Below, piece after piece: positions 15,796 to 24,980 of a stretch of DNA of 64,000 nucleotides. Under the pieces are notes generated by a model. That model was given only the letters and a program-made list of their open reading frames with translations. It was not told the DNA's origin and ran no database searches. The stretch covers positions 496,001-560,000 of the forward strand of contig CAVPCW010000011.1 in NCBI GenBank assembly GCA_963702555.1. The letters are read 5' to 3'. Position 1 is the first letter of the stretch. Every line of letters begins with the position of its first letter. The stretch is from CAMFLJ01 sp963702555. GTDB lineage: Bacteria; Actinomycetota; Acidimicrobiia; Acidimicrobiales; Acidimicrobilacustridaceae. The position numbers were made by a program, and so were the translations under genes.

Positions 15796-16976
15796 CGGAC
15801 TTCGAGCGGCGCTCGATCATCTCCGGCATCGGGCAGTCCGACATCGGCCGGCGCCTCAACCGCACCGGTCTCGATCTCACCGTCCAGGCCGCTCTCGTCG
15901 CCGTGGCCGACGCCGGACTCACCCTGGCCGACATCGACGGCATCGCGACCTACCCGGGAGGGGTGGGCGGGGCCGGAGCGGGTTTCGCCGGCCCGGGCAC
16001 GCCGGAGGTGCAGGAGGCCCTGCGCCTCGAGGTCAACTGGCACACCGGCGGCATCGAGGGCGCAGCCCAGCTCGCGGCGGTCGTGAACGCGGTGATGGCG
16101 GTGGGTGCGGGCCTGGCCAACCACGTGCTCGTGTACCGCACGGTGACCGAGGCGACGGCGCAGGGTTCCGGTGGGCGCCAGGGCATCGGCGGGGGCGGTG
16201 GCGGCATCAGCGGTTCGATGCAGTGGAACATCCCGTTCCGCGCCTACTCGGCGGCGAACTGGCTGGCCATGAACGCCCAGCGGCACTTCCACGAGTACGG
16301 CACCACCCGTGAGCAGCTCGGCATGATCGCGGTGACGGCCCGTCGCAACGCCGGGCTGAACCCGAACGCGATCTACCGCGATCCGATGACGCTCGACGAC
16401 TACCTCGCGGCGCGCATGATCACGACGCCGTTCGGGCTCTTCGACTGCGATGTCCCGGTCGACGGGTCGACCGCGCTCATCGTGTCGAGGGCCGACCACG
16501 CCGCCGACGTCGACCATCCCGTGGCCCGCGTCGAGGCGGTCGGGACGGCGCTGCGCGGCCGCCCGTCCTGGGACCAGTTCGACGATCTGACCACCATGGC
16601 GGCCCGCGACGCCGGTGCCCACCTCTGGACTCGGACCGACCTGACCCCGGCGGACGTCGACATCGTCGAGCTCTACGACGGCTTCAGCTTCCTGGCCATG
16701 GTGTGGCTCGAGGCCCTCGGCTTCTGCGGCAAGGGCGAGGCCGGTCCCTTCGTCGAAGGGGGAGCGCGCATCGCCCTCGACGGCGAGCTGCCCCTCAACA
16801 CCCACGGAGGCCAGCTGTCCGCCGGCCGCCTCCACGGGTTCGGGTTCATCCACGAGGCCTGCCTCCAGCTCCGGGGCGATGCCGGTGAGCGGCAGGTCGC
16901 TGACGTCGAGGTGGCGGCCGTGGGCAACGGCGGCGGCCCGATCGCCGGTGCGCTGCTGCTCTCCCGGGAGAGTTGA
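15792..16976 (+). CDS. Thiolase-like lipid-transfer protein (Ltp2/SCP-x thiolase type), 394 aa
   Basis: This is a thiolase-fold protein of the group that includes Ltp2, which performs retro-aldol cleavage of steroid side-chain CoA esters with a DUF35 partner. Landmarks are IISGIGQSDIGRR at the start, FDCDVPVDGSTALIVS in the middle, VDIVELYDGFSFLAMVWLEA, and LPLNTHGGQLSAGRLHGFG, whose His and Gly belong to the active site. The nucleophilic cysteine of degradative thiolases is not apparent, in line with an aldolase role. A Gly-rich insertion occurs at about residues 125-140. It is coupled to the DUF35 gene and 12 bases ahead of an acyl-CoA dehydrogenase. Confidence 0.88.
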   Translation: MTDFERRSIISGIGQSDIGRRLNRTGLDLTVQAALVAVADAGLTLADIDGIATYPGGVGGAGAGFAGPGTPEVQEALRLEVNWHTGGIEGAAQLAAVVNAVMAVGAGLANHVLVYRTVTEATAQGSGGRQGIGGGGGGISGSMQWNIPFRAYSAANWLAMNAQRHFHEYGTTREQLGMIAVTARRNAGLNPNAIYRDPMTLDDYLAARMITTPFGLFDCDVPVDGSTALIVSRADHAADVDHPVARVEAVGTALRGRPSWDQFDDLTTMAARDAGAHLWTRTDLTPADVDIVELYDGFSFLAMVWLEALGFCGKGEAGPFVEGGARIALDGELPLNTHGGQLSAGRLHGFGFIHEACLQLRGDAGERQVADVEVAAVGNGGGPIAGALLLSRES

Positions 16977-16988
16977 GGTCGGGGTCGA

Positions 16989-18278
16989 ATGAACGGCTCT
17001 CCGGGTGGAGCGCTCGGTGACGAACTCGGCGAGTGGCTGGCCGCGAACTGGTCGCCGGAGTCGACCGTGCGCGCCTGGTGGGCGCGTCTGAGCAGTGCTG
17101 GTTGGGCGATGCCCACCTGGCCCGCTGGTCTCGGCGGTCGGGCCCTGGGCGCCGCCGATGCCCGCCTCGTGGCCAGGGCCCTCGCCAGTGCCGGTGTGGT
17201 GGGGCCGCCGACCGGCGTGGGCCAGACGATGGGCGGGCCGACGGTGCTGGCGCACGGGCGACGGGAGCAGATCGACGCCCTCGTCCCTGCCCTGGCCGAC
17301 GGCACGGAGGCGTGGTGCCAGTTGTTCTCGGAGCCAGGGGCAGGGTCGGACCTCGCCGGGCTGGCGACGTCGGCCGTGCGCGACGGCGACGAGTGGGTCG
17401 TGAACGGACAGAAGGTGTGGAACTCGGGAGCGCATCTCGCGAGCCGCGGGCTCCTGTTGGCGCGCACCGACCCGTGGGTGCCCAAGCACGAGGGGATCAG
17501 CTACTTCGTCATCGACATGGAGCAGCCGGGGATCGAGGTGCGGCCGTTGCGGCAGATGAACGGCGAGTCGGAGTTCTGCGAGGTGTTCCTGACCGACGCC
17601 CGAGTGCGGACCGATCGCATGCTCGGTGACCCTGGCGAGGGCTGGAGCATCGCCCAGACCACCCTCGCGTTCGAACGGGCGGGGGTGGCGTCGTCCGGTG
17701 GGCCGACGGTGACCGTCGTGCCGGGGTCGATCGCCGGCCATCTGGACAGGACGTGTGCCGAGGTCCTCGCCGATGCCCGTCGCTCCCCGCGTCGCGCCGT
17801 CAGTGGCTTCGTGGTCGGGAACGGCCCGCTCCGGGGTCTGGCCCGGGAGGCGGGACGGGCGAGCGACCCGCTCGTCCGCCAGCACCTGGCCGCCTTCACG
17901 TCGGGGACCGAGGTCAACCGGCTCAACGGCCTGCGCGGCCGAGCCGCGGTCTCCCGCACCGGTCGACCCGGGCCCGAGGGATCGATCGGCAAGCTGGCCA
18001 TGTCGAACATCGCCCGACGGTCCCGTGACCTCACCTTCTCGCTCCTCGGGGCCGAGGGCATGTTGGCAGGGGACGACGCCCCGGGCGACGGCGCCTACGT
18101 CGACGTGGCTCTCGCCAGCTTCGGTGCCAGCCTCGGGGGTGGCACCGACGAGATCCAGCGCAACGTGATCGGTGAACGCACACTGGGTCTCCCACGCGAG
18201 CCGCAGGTCGACCGGGGTCGGCCGTTCGCCGACTCGACGCGAGCTGGTGCCGACGCGGTGCCGGAGGAGGCAGGATGA
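16989..18278 (+). CDS. Acyl-CoA dehydrogenase, 429 aa
   Basis: This dehydrogenase has the flavin loop LFSEPGAGSDLAG, the beta-domain stretch DEWVVNGQKVWNSGA, and the C-terminal segment SLGGGTDEIQRNVIGERTLG, where Gly again replaces the glutamate of YEGT. It belongs to the same general group as the proteins at 35511 and 7862. It follows the thiolase-like gene by 12 bases, and its stop overlaps the next start (ATGA at 18275). A tail of about 25 residues after the last conserved helix is unremarkable. It would supply the unsaturated acyl-CoA that is then hydrated and cleaved. Confidence 0.9.
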   Translation: MNGSPGGALGDELGEWLAANWSPESTVRAWWARLSSAGWAMPTWPAGLGGRALGAADARLVARALASAGVVGPPTGVGQTMGGPTVLAHGRREQIDALVPALADGTEAWCQLFSEPGAGSDLAGLATSAVRDGDEWVVNGQKVWNSGAHLASRGLLLARTDPWVPKHEGISYFVIDMEQPGIEVRPLRQMNGESEFCEVFLTDARVRTDRMLGDPGEGWSIAQTTLAFERAGVASSGGPTVTVVPGSIAGHLDRTCAEVLADARRSPRRAVSGFVVGNGPLRGLAREAGRASDPLVRQHLAAFTSGTEVNRLNGLRGRAAVSRTGRPGPEGSIGKLAMSNIARRSRDLTFSLLGAEGMLAGDDAPGDGAYVDVALASFGASLGGGTDEIQRNVIGERTLGLPREPQVDRGRPFADSTRAGADAVPEEAG

Positions 18279-18757
18279 CCGGCGGCGGCACGGAACGGCG
18301 CGGCGTGCGCATGACCGAGGACGAGGCGTGGGCCTTCCTCACCGATGCCCACACCGGCATCCTCACGACCTTGCGTCGTGACGGGTCACCGATCGCCCTG
18401 CCCGTCTGGTTCGCCGTGCTCGACCGGCGGATCTACGTCGTCACCCGTGGCAAGAAGGTGCTGCGGGTGCAGAACGACCCGCGTTGCTCGTTCCTGGTCG
18501 AGTCGGGTGAGCGATGGGCCGAGCTCATGGCGGTGCACGTCAGTTGCGAGGGCCGGGTGGTCGACTCCCTCGATACCGACCTGTCGTCGCGCCTGCGGTC
18601 CGAGATCGCCCGGAAGTACGCGTCGTACCGCACCGTCCCCCGTGCCATGCCCGACGCCACCCGCGCCCACTACGCAGAGGCCGCCGGCGCCACCATCGAG
18701 CTCACGCCGCACGGCCGCCTCCTCAACTGGGACAACAACCGGCTGGGCTCGGGCTGA
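18275..18757 (+). CDS. Pyridoxamine-phosphate-oxidase-fold flavin/F420 protein, 160 aa
   Basis: This is a split-barrel protein of the PNPOx-like family. The recognisable core is GILTTLRRDGSPIALPVWFAV, then RIYVVTRGKKVLRVQNDPRCSFLVE, which lines the flavin or F420 pocket. Family members in actinobacteria often bind F420 or heme; which applies here cannot be told. It is the final gene of the run that starts at 14031, coupled by ATGA overlap and a GGAGGAGG sequence inside the preceding gene. The first dozen residues lie outside the conserved domain. Confidence 0.83.
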   Translation: MTGGGTERRGVRMTEDEAWAFLTDAHTGILTTLRRDGSPIALPVWFAVLDRRIYVVTRGKKVLRVQNDPRCSFLVESGERWAELMAVHVSCEGRVVDSLDTDLSSRLRSEIARKYASYRTVPRAMPDATRAHYAEAAGATIELTPHGRLLNWDNNRLGSG

Positions 18758-18808
18758 CGTTTCCGTCGGCGGGAGCGGCGGCAGGCACCCTCACGGCTGA
18801 CGGACCGG

Positions 18809-20380
18809 TCAGATCGAGCGGTCGTGGCCCTCCCAGTACGGGGCACGCAGCACTCGCTTCTGCAGCTTGCCGCTCGGCAGGCGAGGCAGGTGCTCGACGA
18901 CGTCGATGCGGCGGGGCATCTTGAAACGGGCCACCCGCCCGGCACAGTGCTCCAGGATGGCCGCGGTGGTGGCGTCGCCGGGCTCGACGCCCTCGGCCAA
19001 CTCGACGATGGCCAGCACCGACTCGCCGCGATCCTCGTCGGGGACGCCGATCACGGCGGCGTCACCGACCAGCGGACACTCCAGGAGGGCGCTCTCGACC
19101 TCGGCGGGGTAGATGTTGACACCGGCCGAGATGATCATGTCGACGCTGCGGTCCTTGAGGAAGAGGTAGCCGTCCTCGTCGAGCAGGCCGACATCGCCGA
19201 GCGTGACCCAGTCACCCCGCCGCATCCGGGTCGTCTTCTCGGGGTCCTTGAAGTACTCGGCGACCGGGGCGTTCCGGTTCTCGATGTAGATCGTGCCGGT
19301 CTCGCCGGGACCGCACTCGACGTCGTCCTCACCCACGACGTGGACGGTGACGCCGTGGATCGCCCGCCCGACGGTGCCGGGCTTCTGGAGCCAGCGCCGC
19401 GGGGTGGCGATGGTCGCGACCGACTCCGTGCCGCCGTAGGTCTCGTAGACGACCGGGCCGAACCACTCCATGAACCGGGTCTTCACGGGCACCGGGCAGG
19501 GGGCACCTGTGTGCATGACGCTGGTGACGCTGCTCACGTCGTAGCGGGCCCGCACGTCGGCGGGAAGGGCGAGCAGGCGGTGGAACATCGTCGGCACCAT
19601 CTGGGTGCTCGTCACCCGGTGCTCCTGGACGAGGGCGAGGCAGGCCTCGGGCTCCCAGCGGTCCATGAGCACGATGGTGTTGCCCGCGTGCAGGCTGCTC
19701 GTGGCTGATGACGACGGCCCTGCGTGGTAGAGCGGGCCGCACACCAGGTGCACGCCCGGCCCGGGCTCGATTCCGAAGCCGGTGCAGTAGACGTGAGCGG
19801 TGCGGCCGAGCACGACGTCGGCCTCCTCCTCGGGGAGCGGGCGGCGCACGCCCTTCGGCCGCCCGGTGGTTCCCGAGGTGTACATCATCGTCGTCCCGGC
19901 CCCGAGGGCCGGCGGGAGGTGCGGCGCGGCGCGGCCGCGGGTGACCAGCTCGCTCAGTGGCGGCAGGTCGGTGGCGTCGGGGTCGGCGAAGCACATGCGT
20001 GGGTCGAGCGAGGCCTCCCGGATGGCCGGTCGGCACAGCTCGGCGGTCGAGGCGTGCACGATCAGCGCGCGTGCGTCCGAGTCCGCAACGATGTGGGCGA
20101 CCTCCGGCGCGGCGAGGTGGGTGTTGACGGGGACGACGTACAGCCCGACCCGCATCCCCGCGAGGTGGGCGACGAACCAGTTCGTCACGTTCGGCATCAC
20201 GACGGCCAGGCCGTCGCCGCGCCGGAGCCCGAGATCCCGCAGGCCACGCGCCACGGCATCGGACACCTCGTGCATCTCACCGAAGGTCGTGACGGTTCCG
20301 TTGCCGTCGATCACCGCGGGTCGGTCCGGGTCGGCGGCGGCCACGCTCCAGAACCCGCCCGGCCCGACAGCGTCGGTCAT
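18809..20380 (-). CDS. Acyl-CoA synthetase (AMP-forming), FadD-like, 523 aa
   Basis: This is an ATP-dependent CoA ligase. The motifs are MMYTSGTTGRPKGV (P-loop), VYETYGGTESVA (A5), GDVGLLDEDGYLFLKDR (A7/A8), GVNIYPAEVESAL, and LPSGKLQKRVLR with the A10 lysine. The length is standard. It lies 13 bases downstream of the thioesterase gene on the minus strand, so the two form an operon that diverges from the ABC importer genes; operator site 8 separates the two units. Placement beside an importer suggests that it activates the imported acid. Confidence 0.92.
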   Translation of the reverse strand: MTDAVGPGGFWSVAAADPDRPAVIDGNGTVTTFGEMHEVSDAVARGLRDLGLRRGDGLAVVMPNVTNWFVAHLAGMRVGLYVVPVNTHLAAPEVAHIVADSDARALIVHASTAELCRPAIREASLDPRMCFADPDATDLPPLSELVTRGRAAPHLPPALGAGTTMMYTSGTTGRPKGVRRPLPEEEADVVLGRTAHVYCTGFGIEPGPGVHLVCGPLYHAGPSSSATSSLHAGNTIVLMDRWEPEACLALVQEHRVTSTQMVPTMFHRLLALPADVRARYDVSSVTSVMHTGAPCPVPVKTRFMEWFGPVVYETYGGTESVATIATPRRWLQKPGTVGRAIHGVTVHVVGEDDVECGPGETGTIYIENRNAPVAEYFKDPEKTTRMRRGDWVTLGDVGLLDEDGYLFLKDRSVDMIISAGVNIYPAEVESALLECPLVGDAAVIGVPDEDRGESVLAIVELAEGVEPGDATTAAILEHCAGRVARFKMPRRIDVVEHLPRLPSGKLQKRVLRAPYWEGHDRSI

Positions 20381-20393
20381 CGCCGAGGCCCGA

Positions 20394-21290
20394 TCACATC
20401 ACTGCCGAGCCCGAGGCACCCGGCGGCGGGTCGCCGAGGCCCCGCACGATGCTCTCCTGGCTGAACGACGCCACGAGCTCTCCCGACCGGGTGAACACGT
20501 GGGCTCGCCCGTAGGCGCGACCGCCGCCGGCGAACGGGCTCTCCAGCGCCATGAGCAGCCACTCGGACGCGTCGAAGGGTCGGTGGAAGCTCAGGGCCTC
20601 GGAGATGACTCCGGTCGAGATGGTGCGGTGGGCCTGTTCCTGGCCGATGCCGGCATGGGGGCGCATGGCGGTGGCGATCAGGTAGCCGTCGGTGGCCCAT
20701 GCCAGCACGGCCTGGCTGGCGGTCAGGTCGAGCGCGGGGCCGGGCAGGCGCGTCCAGAGGAAGAGCTCGGCGGGCCCGACGGGCGCGTCGGCGTGCACCA
20801 GGTCGACGTCGTCCACGATGCGGACCTCGGCTCCCGGGTAGACCAGGTAGTTCGAGGCGGGAGCCAACGCGTCGGGACCCGGCACGTCGGGCATCGGAGG
20901 CGAGTGGTCGAGGAGGTCCGGTTCCTCGACGTCGAGCAGCACGACGGCCTGGACGCAGTTCCGGTCGCCCTGACGGACGCTCACGTTCTGGCTGCCGAAG
21001 ACTCGACCGACGTGGACCGGCTCGACGACGATCTCGAGCGGAGCCTTGAAGCTGGCGGCCCGCGCGAACACCGCCTGGAGCGACTTGACCCGCTTGCCCG
21101 GGGTGCGCGCCGTGGCCGCCACGACCATCTGCGCGAGCATCTGCCCGCCGAAGACGACGTCGCGCACCTCACCGTCGCCGTGGTGCGGTGCCAGGAAGCG
21201 CCCCTCGCCGAGGTGCTCGAGGCGCAGCATGTCGAGGTCGTCGGCCGCCGCGGCAACGGTCCCGTGGTCGTCGTCGTCGTCGTGGGTCAT
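20394..21290 (-). CDS. tesB: Acyl-CoA thioesterase II (TesB type), 298 aa
   Basis: This is a double-hotdog thioesterase that hydrolyses acyl-CoA to the free acid and CoA. The first hotdog carries VVFGGQMLAQMVVAA, the second ATDGYLIATAMRPH and EALSFHRPFDASEWLL, all typical of TesB. The length is normal. A GAGGAGG sequence precedes ATG 21290. Five consecutive Asp residues stand near the N-terminus (about residues 4-8), before the domain. It heads an operon with the CoA ligase at 20380. Having a ligase and a thioesterase together suggests control of the CoA ester pool or release of dead-end intermediates. Confidence 0.9.
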   Translation of the reverse strand: MTHDDDDDHGTVAAAADDLDMLRLEHLGEGRFLAPHHGDGEVRDVVFGGQMLAQMVVAATARTPGKRVKSLQAVFARAASFKAPLEIVVEPVHVGRVFGSQNVSVRQGDRNCVQAVVLLDVEEPDLLDHSPPMPDVPGPDALAPASNYLVYPGAEVRIVDDVDLVHADAPVGPAELFLWTRLPGPALDLTASQAVLAWATDGYLIATAMRPHAGIGQEQAHRTISTGVISEALSFHRPFDASEWLLMALESPFAGGGRAYGRAHVFTRSGELVASFSQESIVRGLGDPPPGASGSAVM

Positions 21291-21347
21291 CGTGTCCTGC
21301 CTCCTCGTCGGGCGAGGCCGAGGGTAGCGAAGAAAGCACCCGGCATC

Positions 21348-21361
21348 TGACGCGTGCGTCA
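21348..21361. promoter_or_regulatory. 14-bp dyad operator, site 8 (TGACG-CGTG-CGTCA)
   Basis: The arms are perfectly symmetric (TGACG/CGTCA). The site lies in the 109-base divergent region, 57 bases from the thioesterase start and 38 bases from the substrate-binding protein start, so import and activation would be controlled together. Confidence 0.72.
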
Positions 21362-21399
21362 GCTATGGTGACCCAACGGTTGGGGAACCAGGGGAAAAC

Positions 21400-22764
21400 A
21401 TGAAGCGGTTCAGGTCTCGCCTGCTGTTCGCACTCGTCGCGGTGGTGTTCGTCGCCGCGGCGTGCAGCAACTCCGATGGCACGTCGTCGTCACCGAGTAC
21501 CAGCGGCGGCTCGTCGGGTACGTCGGCCGCGGGTGACCGTGACACCAATGTGCCCATCAGCGGCGTTCCGGGGGTCACCGACGACTCCATCAGCTACGCC
21601 ATCATCGGCACCAAGGCCAACAACCCTCTGGGGACGTGCATCCTCGACTGTTACGCAGCAGGCGTGAAGGCCTACTTCGACTACCAGAACACCGAGTTCG
21701 GTGGCATCTACGGCCGCCAGCTCGACGCCACCAACGTCCTCGACGACGAGTTGGCCAACAACCAGGCGCGTTCCATCGAGGTGATCTCGGCCGGTGAGGA
21801 CTTCGGAGTCTTCGTGGCCACCCTCGTCGCCGCCGGCTACGGCGACCTCAACGACGCCGGTGTCCCGACGTACGGCTGGGGCATCCACGCCACCGAGGCG
21901 AACGGTCGCGAGGCCATCTTCCCGAGCGTTCCCGTGGCGTGCGCCGACTGCACCTCGCGTGGTGGTTCCTACCTGCTGAAGCAGACAGGCCTCACCAAGG
22001 TGGCTGCCCTCGGCTACGGCGTCAGCGAGAACTCCAAGGTCTGCACGGGCACGGCACGGGACTCCTTCGAGAACTACGCCGACGTCACTGGAGCCGAGGT
22101 CGTGTACTTCAACGACGACCTCGGCTTCGGGCTCCCGAACGGCATCGGCCCAGAGGTCACGGCCATGAAGGCGGCGGGGGTCCAGTACATCTCGACCTGC
22201 ATGGACCTCAACGGCATGAAGACCCTCGCCCAGGAGCTGCAGCGCCAGGGCATGGAGGACGTCGTGCTCGCCCATCCCAACACGTACAACCAGGACTTCG
22301 TCGCTGACGCCGGGACGCTCTTCGAGGGCGACTTCGTCACCCCCGCCTTCCGGCCCTTCGAGGCCACGCCCAACGAGTCGCAACAGAAGTTCGTGGAGTA
22401 CATGGGCAAGGCCAACCAGGAGCTCAGCGAGCTCGCGATGACCGGCTGGATCAACGCCACCGTCGCCGTCGGCGGACTGCTCGCCGCCGGCCCGGACTTC
22501 GACCGCCAGAGCGTCATCGACGCCACCAACACCCTGACCGCCGACAGCGCTGGCGGGCTGATCGTCCCGGTCGACTGGTCCAAGCAGCACACCCCGCCGA
22601 CGCAGGACAACCCCTCGGCGGGTGGTCAGTACGAGTGCATCGCCAGCGTCAAGGTGGTGGGCGGAAAGTTCGTCACGGTCGCCGACCCGGACACGCCCTT
22701 CATCTGCTGGTCCACCAGTTCTCGGGACTGGGTCGAGCCCGAACAGAAGGCCTTCGACGAGTGA
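21400..22764 (+). CDS. ABC transporter substrate-binding lipoprotein (Liv/periplasmic type 1), 454 aa
   Basis: This is the extracellular receptor of the importer encoded after it. A lipoprotein signal peptide is clear: positive MKRFRSR, hydrophobic LLFALVAVVFVAAA, then Cys22 as the lipid anchor, followed by a Ser/Gly/Thr-rich linker. The mature part is a Liv-type type-1 binding fold (SYAIIGTKANNPLGTC, YGLND-like strand-turn segments). Liv-type receptors bind amino acids, but relatives in catabolic clusters bind aromatic acids, urea or sterol-like acids. Its position behind operator 8 and beside CoA ligases argues for the regulon's substrate as ligand. Several extra cysteines (for example GTCILDCY and ACADCTS) could form disulfides. 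Confidence 0.9.
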   Translation: MKRFRSRLLFALVAVVFVAAACSNSDGTSSSPSTSGGSSGTSAAGDRDTNVPISGVPGVTDDSISYAIIGTKANNPLGTCILDCYAAGVKAYFDYQNTEFGGIYGRQLDATNVLDDELANNQARSIEVISAGEDFGVFVATLVAAGYGDLNDAGVPTYGWGIHATEANGREAIFPSVPVACADCTSRGGSYLLKQTGLTKVAALGYGVSENSKVCTGTARDSFENYADVTGAEVVYFNDDLGFGLPNGIGPEVTAMKAAGVQYISTCMDLNGMKTLAQELQRQGMEDVVLAHPNTYNQDFVADAGTLFEGDFVTPAFRPFEATPNESQQKFVEYMGKANQELSELAMTGWINATVAVGGLLAAGPDFDRQSVIDATNTLTADSAGGLIVPVDWSKQHTPPTQDNPSAGGQYECIASVKVVGGKFVTVADPDTPFICWSTSSRDWVEPEQKAFDE

Positions 22765-22814
22765 GCGTGCTGCGTTGACGGCCCGACGACGTCCGAACCT
22801 GAGCTGAGGATCCG

Positions 22815-24980
22815 GTGATACTCGCCTCAGGCGCGGCCGAGGACCTCTTCCGGTCCGTCCTCCAGGGGCTGCCCCCGGGGTCGGTCTACGCGCTCATCGC
22901 GCTCGGGTTCGTCTTGACCTACAAGACCTCCGGCGTGTTCAACCTGGCCTTCGGTGCCCAGGCGTACATGTCGGCGGCGCTGTACTTCAAGGCGCGCAAC
23001 GACTGGGGCTGGCCCACCCTTCCCGCGCTGTTCGTCTCCGTGTTCGTCCTCGCTCCGTTGGTCGGGTTGATCCTCGAGCGGTTCATCTTCCGGCACCTGC
23101 GCACCGCATCGGCGGTGGCCAAGCTCGTCGTGTCCATCGGGCTCACCGTGGCCATGCCCGCGCTCTTCGACCTGATCTTCGGCTTCACCGCCGTCGCCGG
23201 CCGGACTCCCACCGGCATCCTGGCCGGAGGCGCCGACGTCTTCTACGACCCGTTCGGGGTGTACCCGTTCAGTCGCAACGAGTTGGCCCAGCTCGTCATC
23301 GCCGTGACCGCCATGCTGGCCATGGCGGCGCTGTTCCGGTTCACCGCGCTCGGCCTGCGCATGCGCGCCGTGGTCGAGAGCCCCCGCATGGCCGAGCTGA
23401 ACCGGGTCGACGCCAACAAGGTGTCGGCCTTCTCCTGGGCTCTGTCGAGCTTCTTCGCCGGCCTCGCCGGTGTGCTGATCGCCCCTCGGTTCAACACCCT
23501 GGTCGCCCCGGACTTCTTCGGCCTCGTCATCGTGGCGGTGGCCGCCGCGGCCATCGGCCGGCTGGTCAGCCTGCCCCGGGCGCTCATCGGAGGTCTGGGC
23601 CTCGGGGTGTTCATCTCGCTGTTCAACACGTTCCTGCCGCAGTGGAGCGAGTCCCTCGCGTTCCTACGACCCATCCAGGACAACATCACGCCCGCGGTGC
23701 CGTTCCTCGTCCTCTTCGGGATCTTCGTCTTCTGGCCGGCCGTCAGGAAGGCCCCCGAGGCCTCGGATCCCATGGCCGGTGTCGACCCCCCACCACCGGT
23801 TGACGCCACCGCGGAACGGAGCCGCACGCTGACCATCGCCGTTCGCGTCTTCGGGGTCACGTTCCTCGTCGCGATCTTCGCAGTGGTGTTCCTCCGGGCC
23901 GACCAGTTCTGGCTGTTCCTCGTCACCCAGGGGGTGGTGCTCGGCATCATCTTCCTGTCCATCACGGTGATCACCGGCTTCGCCGGGCAGATCTCGTTGT
24001 GCCAGGGGGCTTTCGCCGCGATCGGTGGCTTCACCGTGTTCCAGATGGCCTCCCGCTACGACATGTCGGTCCTGTTGGCAGCCGTCATAGGTGCGGTGAT
24101 CGCCGCCGCCGTCGGCGCGCTCCTGGCCTACCCGGTGCGCCGCCTCGGAGGGGTCTGGTTGGCCATCGCCACCCTGGCCTTCGCCTTCTTCTTCGACGCC
24201 GTCGTCGTGAAGTTCTCGTGGGTGGGTGGAGGGAGCACCCTGCAGGGCACCCGCGTCCCGCGGCCGGAGCTCGGGCCGTTCGACTTCAACAACGGCAAGA
24301 CCTTCCTGGCGCTGTGCCTCATCGTGTTCACTGTCGTGGCCGTCGTCGTGATCCAACTGCGGGGCGGCACCTTCGGGCGCACCCTCCGGGCCATCCAGGG
24401 CAGCGAGGTCGCCGCCCAGTCCATCGGCATCTCCCCGGCCCGGGCGCGGATCATCGCCTTCGCCGTGTCGGCCTTCATCGCCGGACTCGGTGGCGCGTTC
24501 CTCTCGATCGCCCAGAAGAACGTCAACTACGGCAACAACTTCGCACCGGTACCGGCGTTGTTCTGGTTGGTGCTCGTGGTCAGCCTCAGCTCGCGGACGG
24601 TGACCGGTGCTGCGCAGGCGGGCGGCGTGTTCATGCTCTTCGACGCCGTCATCCTGAAGGGGGCGTTCCTCGGCTGGATCCTCGGGGGGCAGAGCCAGAT
24701 CCCCGGGCTCTTCCCGATCGACCCGAAGTGGAGGTTCGTGCTGTTCGGCCTCACCGCGGTCCAGTACGCCAAGCATCCCGAGGGCATGCTCGAGTACAGC
24801 ACTCGCAAGAACACGGCGAGGATCGACGCGTGGTTGGCGAAGCGGCGAACGCGGGCCAGCGGGGACGCAGGGCCGCCCGGGGAAGCCGGTGTCGCCGTCC
24901 TCTCCGGGCCCCCCGGTCCGGCGGATGACCCCGTCGGAGCAGACGCCGGACCGCCGGATCCCGTCGAGGCGCCACGATGA
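22815..24980 (+). CDS. Fused Liv-type ABC permease (LivH-LivM in one chain), 721 aa
   Basis: Two permeases that are usually separate are joined. Residues about 1-310 resemble LivH (GSVYALIALGFVLTYKTSGVFNLAFG, ending near LVLFGIFVFWPA). After a Pro-rich linker, residues about 345-670 resemble LivM (FLSITVITGFAGQISLCQGAFAAIGG, LRAIQGSEVAAQSIGISPARA). Many membrane helices are evident throughout. The C-terminal 50 residues are a soluble Gly/Pro-rich tail. The start is GTG 22815 after a GAGG. The stop overlaps the next ATP-binding gene (ATGA). Fusion fixes the two halves at one-to-one and occurs in other actinobacteria. Confidence 0.9.
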   Translation: MILASGAAEDLFRSVLQGLPPGSVYALIALGFVLTYKTSGVFNLAFGAQAYMSAALYFKARNDWGWPTLPALFVSVFVLAPLVGLILERFIFRHLRTASAVAKLVVSIGLTVAMPALFDLIFGFTAVAGRTPTGILAGGADVFYDPFGVYPFSRNELAQLVIAVTAMLAMAALFRFTALGLRMRAVVESPRMAELNRVDANKVSAFSWALSSFFAGLAGVLIAPRFNTLVAPDFFGLVIVAVAAAAIGRLVSLPRALIGGLGLGVFISLFNTFLPQWSESLAFLRPIQDNITPAVPFLVLFGIFVFWPAVRKAPEASDPMAGVDPPPPVDATAERSRTLTIAVRVFGVTFLVAIFAVVFLRADQFWLFLVTQGVVLGIIFLSITVITGFAGQISLCQGAFAAIGGFTVFQMASRYDMSVLLAAVIGAVIAAAVGALLAYPVRRLGGVWLAIATLAFAFFFDAVVVKFSWVGGGSTLQGTRVPRPELGPFDFNNGKTFLALCLIVFTVVAVVVIQLRGGTFGRTLRAIQGSEVAAQSIGISPARARIIAFAVSAFIAGLGGAFLSIAQKNVNYGNNFAPVPALFWLVLVVSLSSRTVTGAAQAGGVFMLFDAVILKGAFLGWILGGQSQIPGLFPIDPKWRFVLFGLTAVQYAKHPEGMLEYSTRKNTARIDAWLAKRRTRASGDAGPPGEAGVAVLSGPPGPADDPVGADAGPPDPVEAPR

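Noticed and set aside
15630..17885. A 751-codon minus-strand open frame
   Set aside because: It is antisense to the DUF35, thiolase-like and dehydrogenase genes, which have clear family motifs. Its own translation shows none.
18798..18811. A possible thirteenth dyad, TGACG-GACC-GGTCA
   Set aside because: One arm base is outside the consensus, and the site lies between converging gene ends, overlapping a stop codon, not at a promoter.
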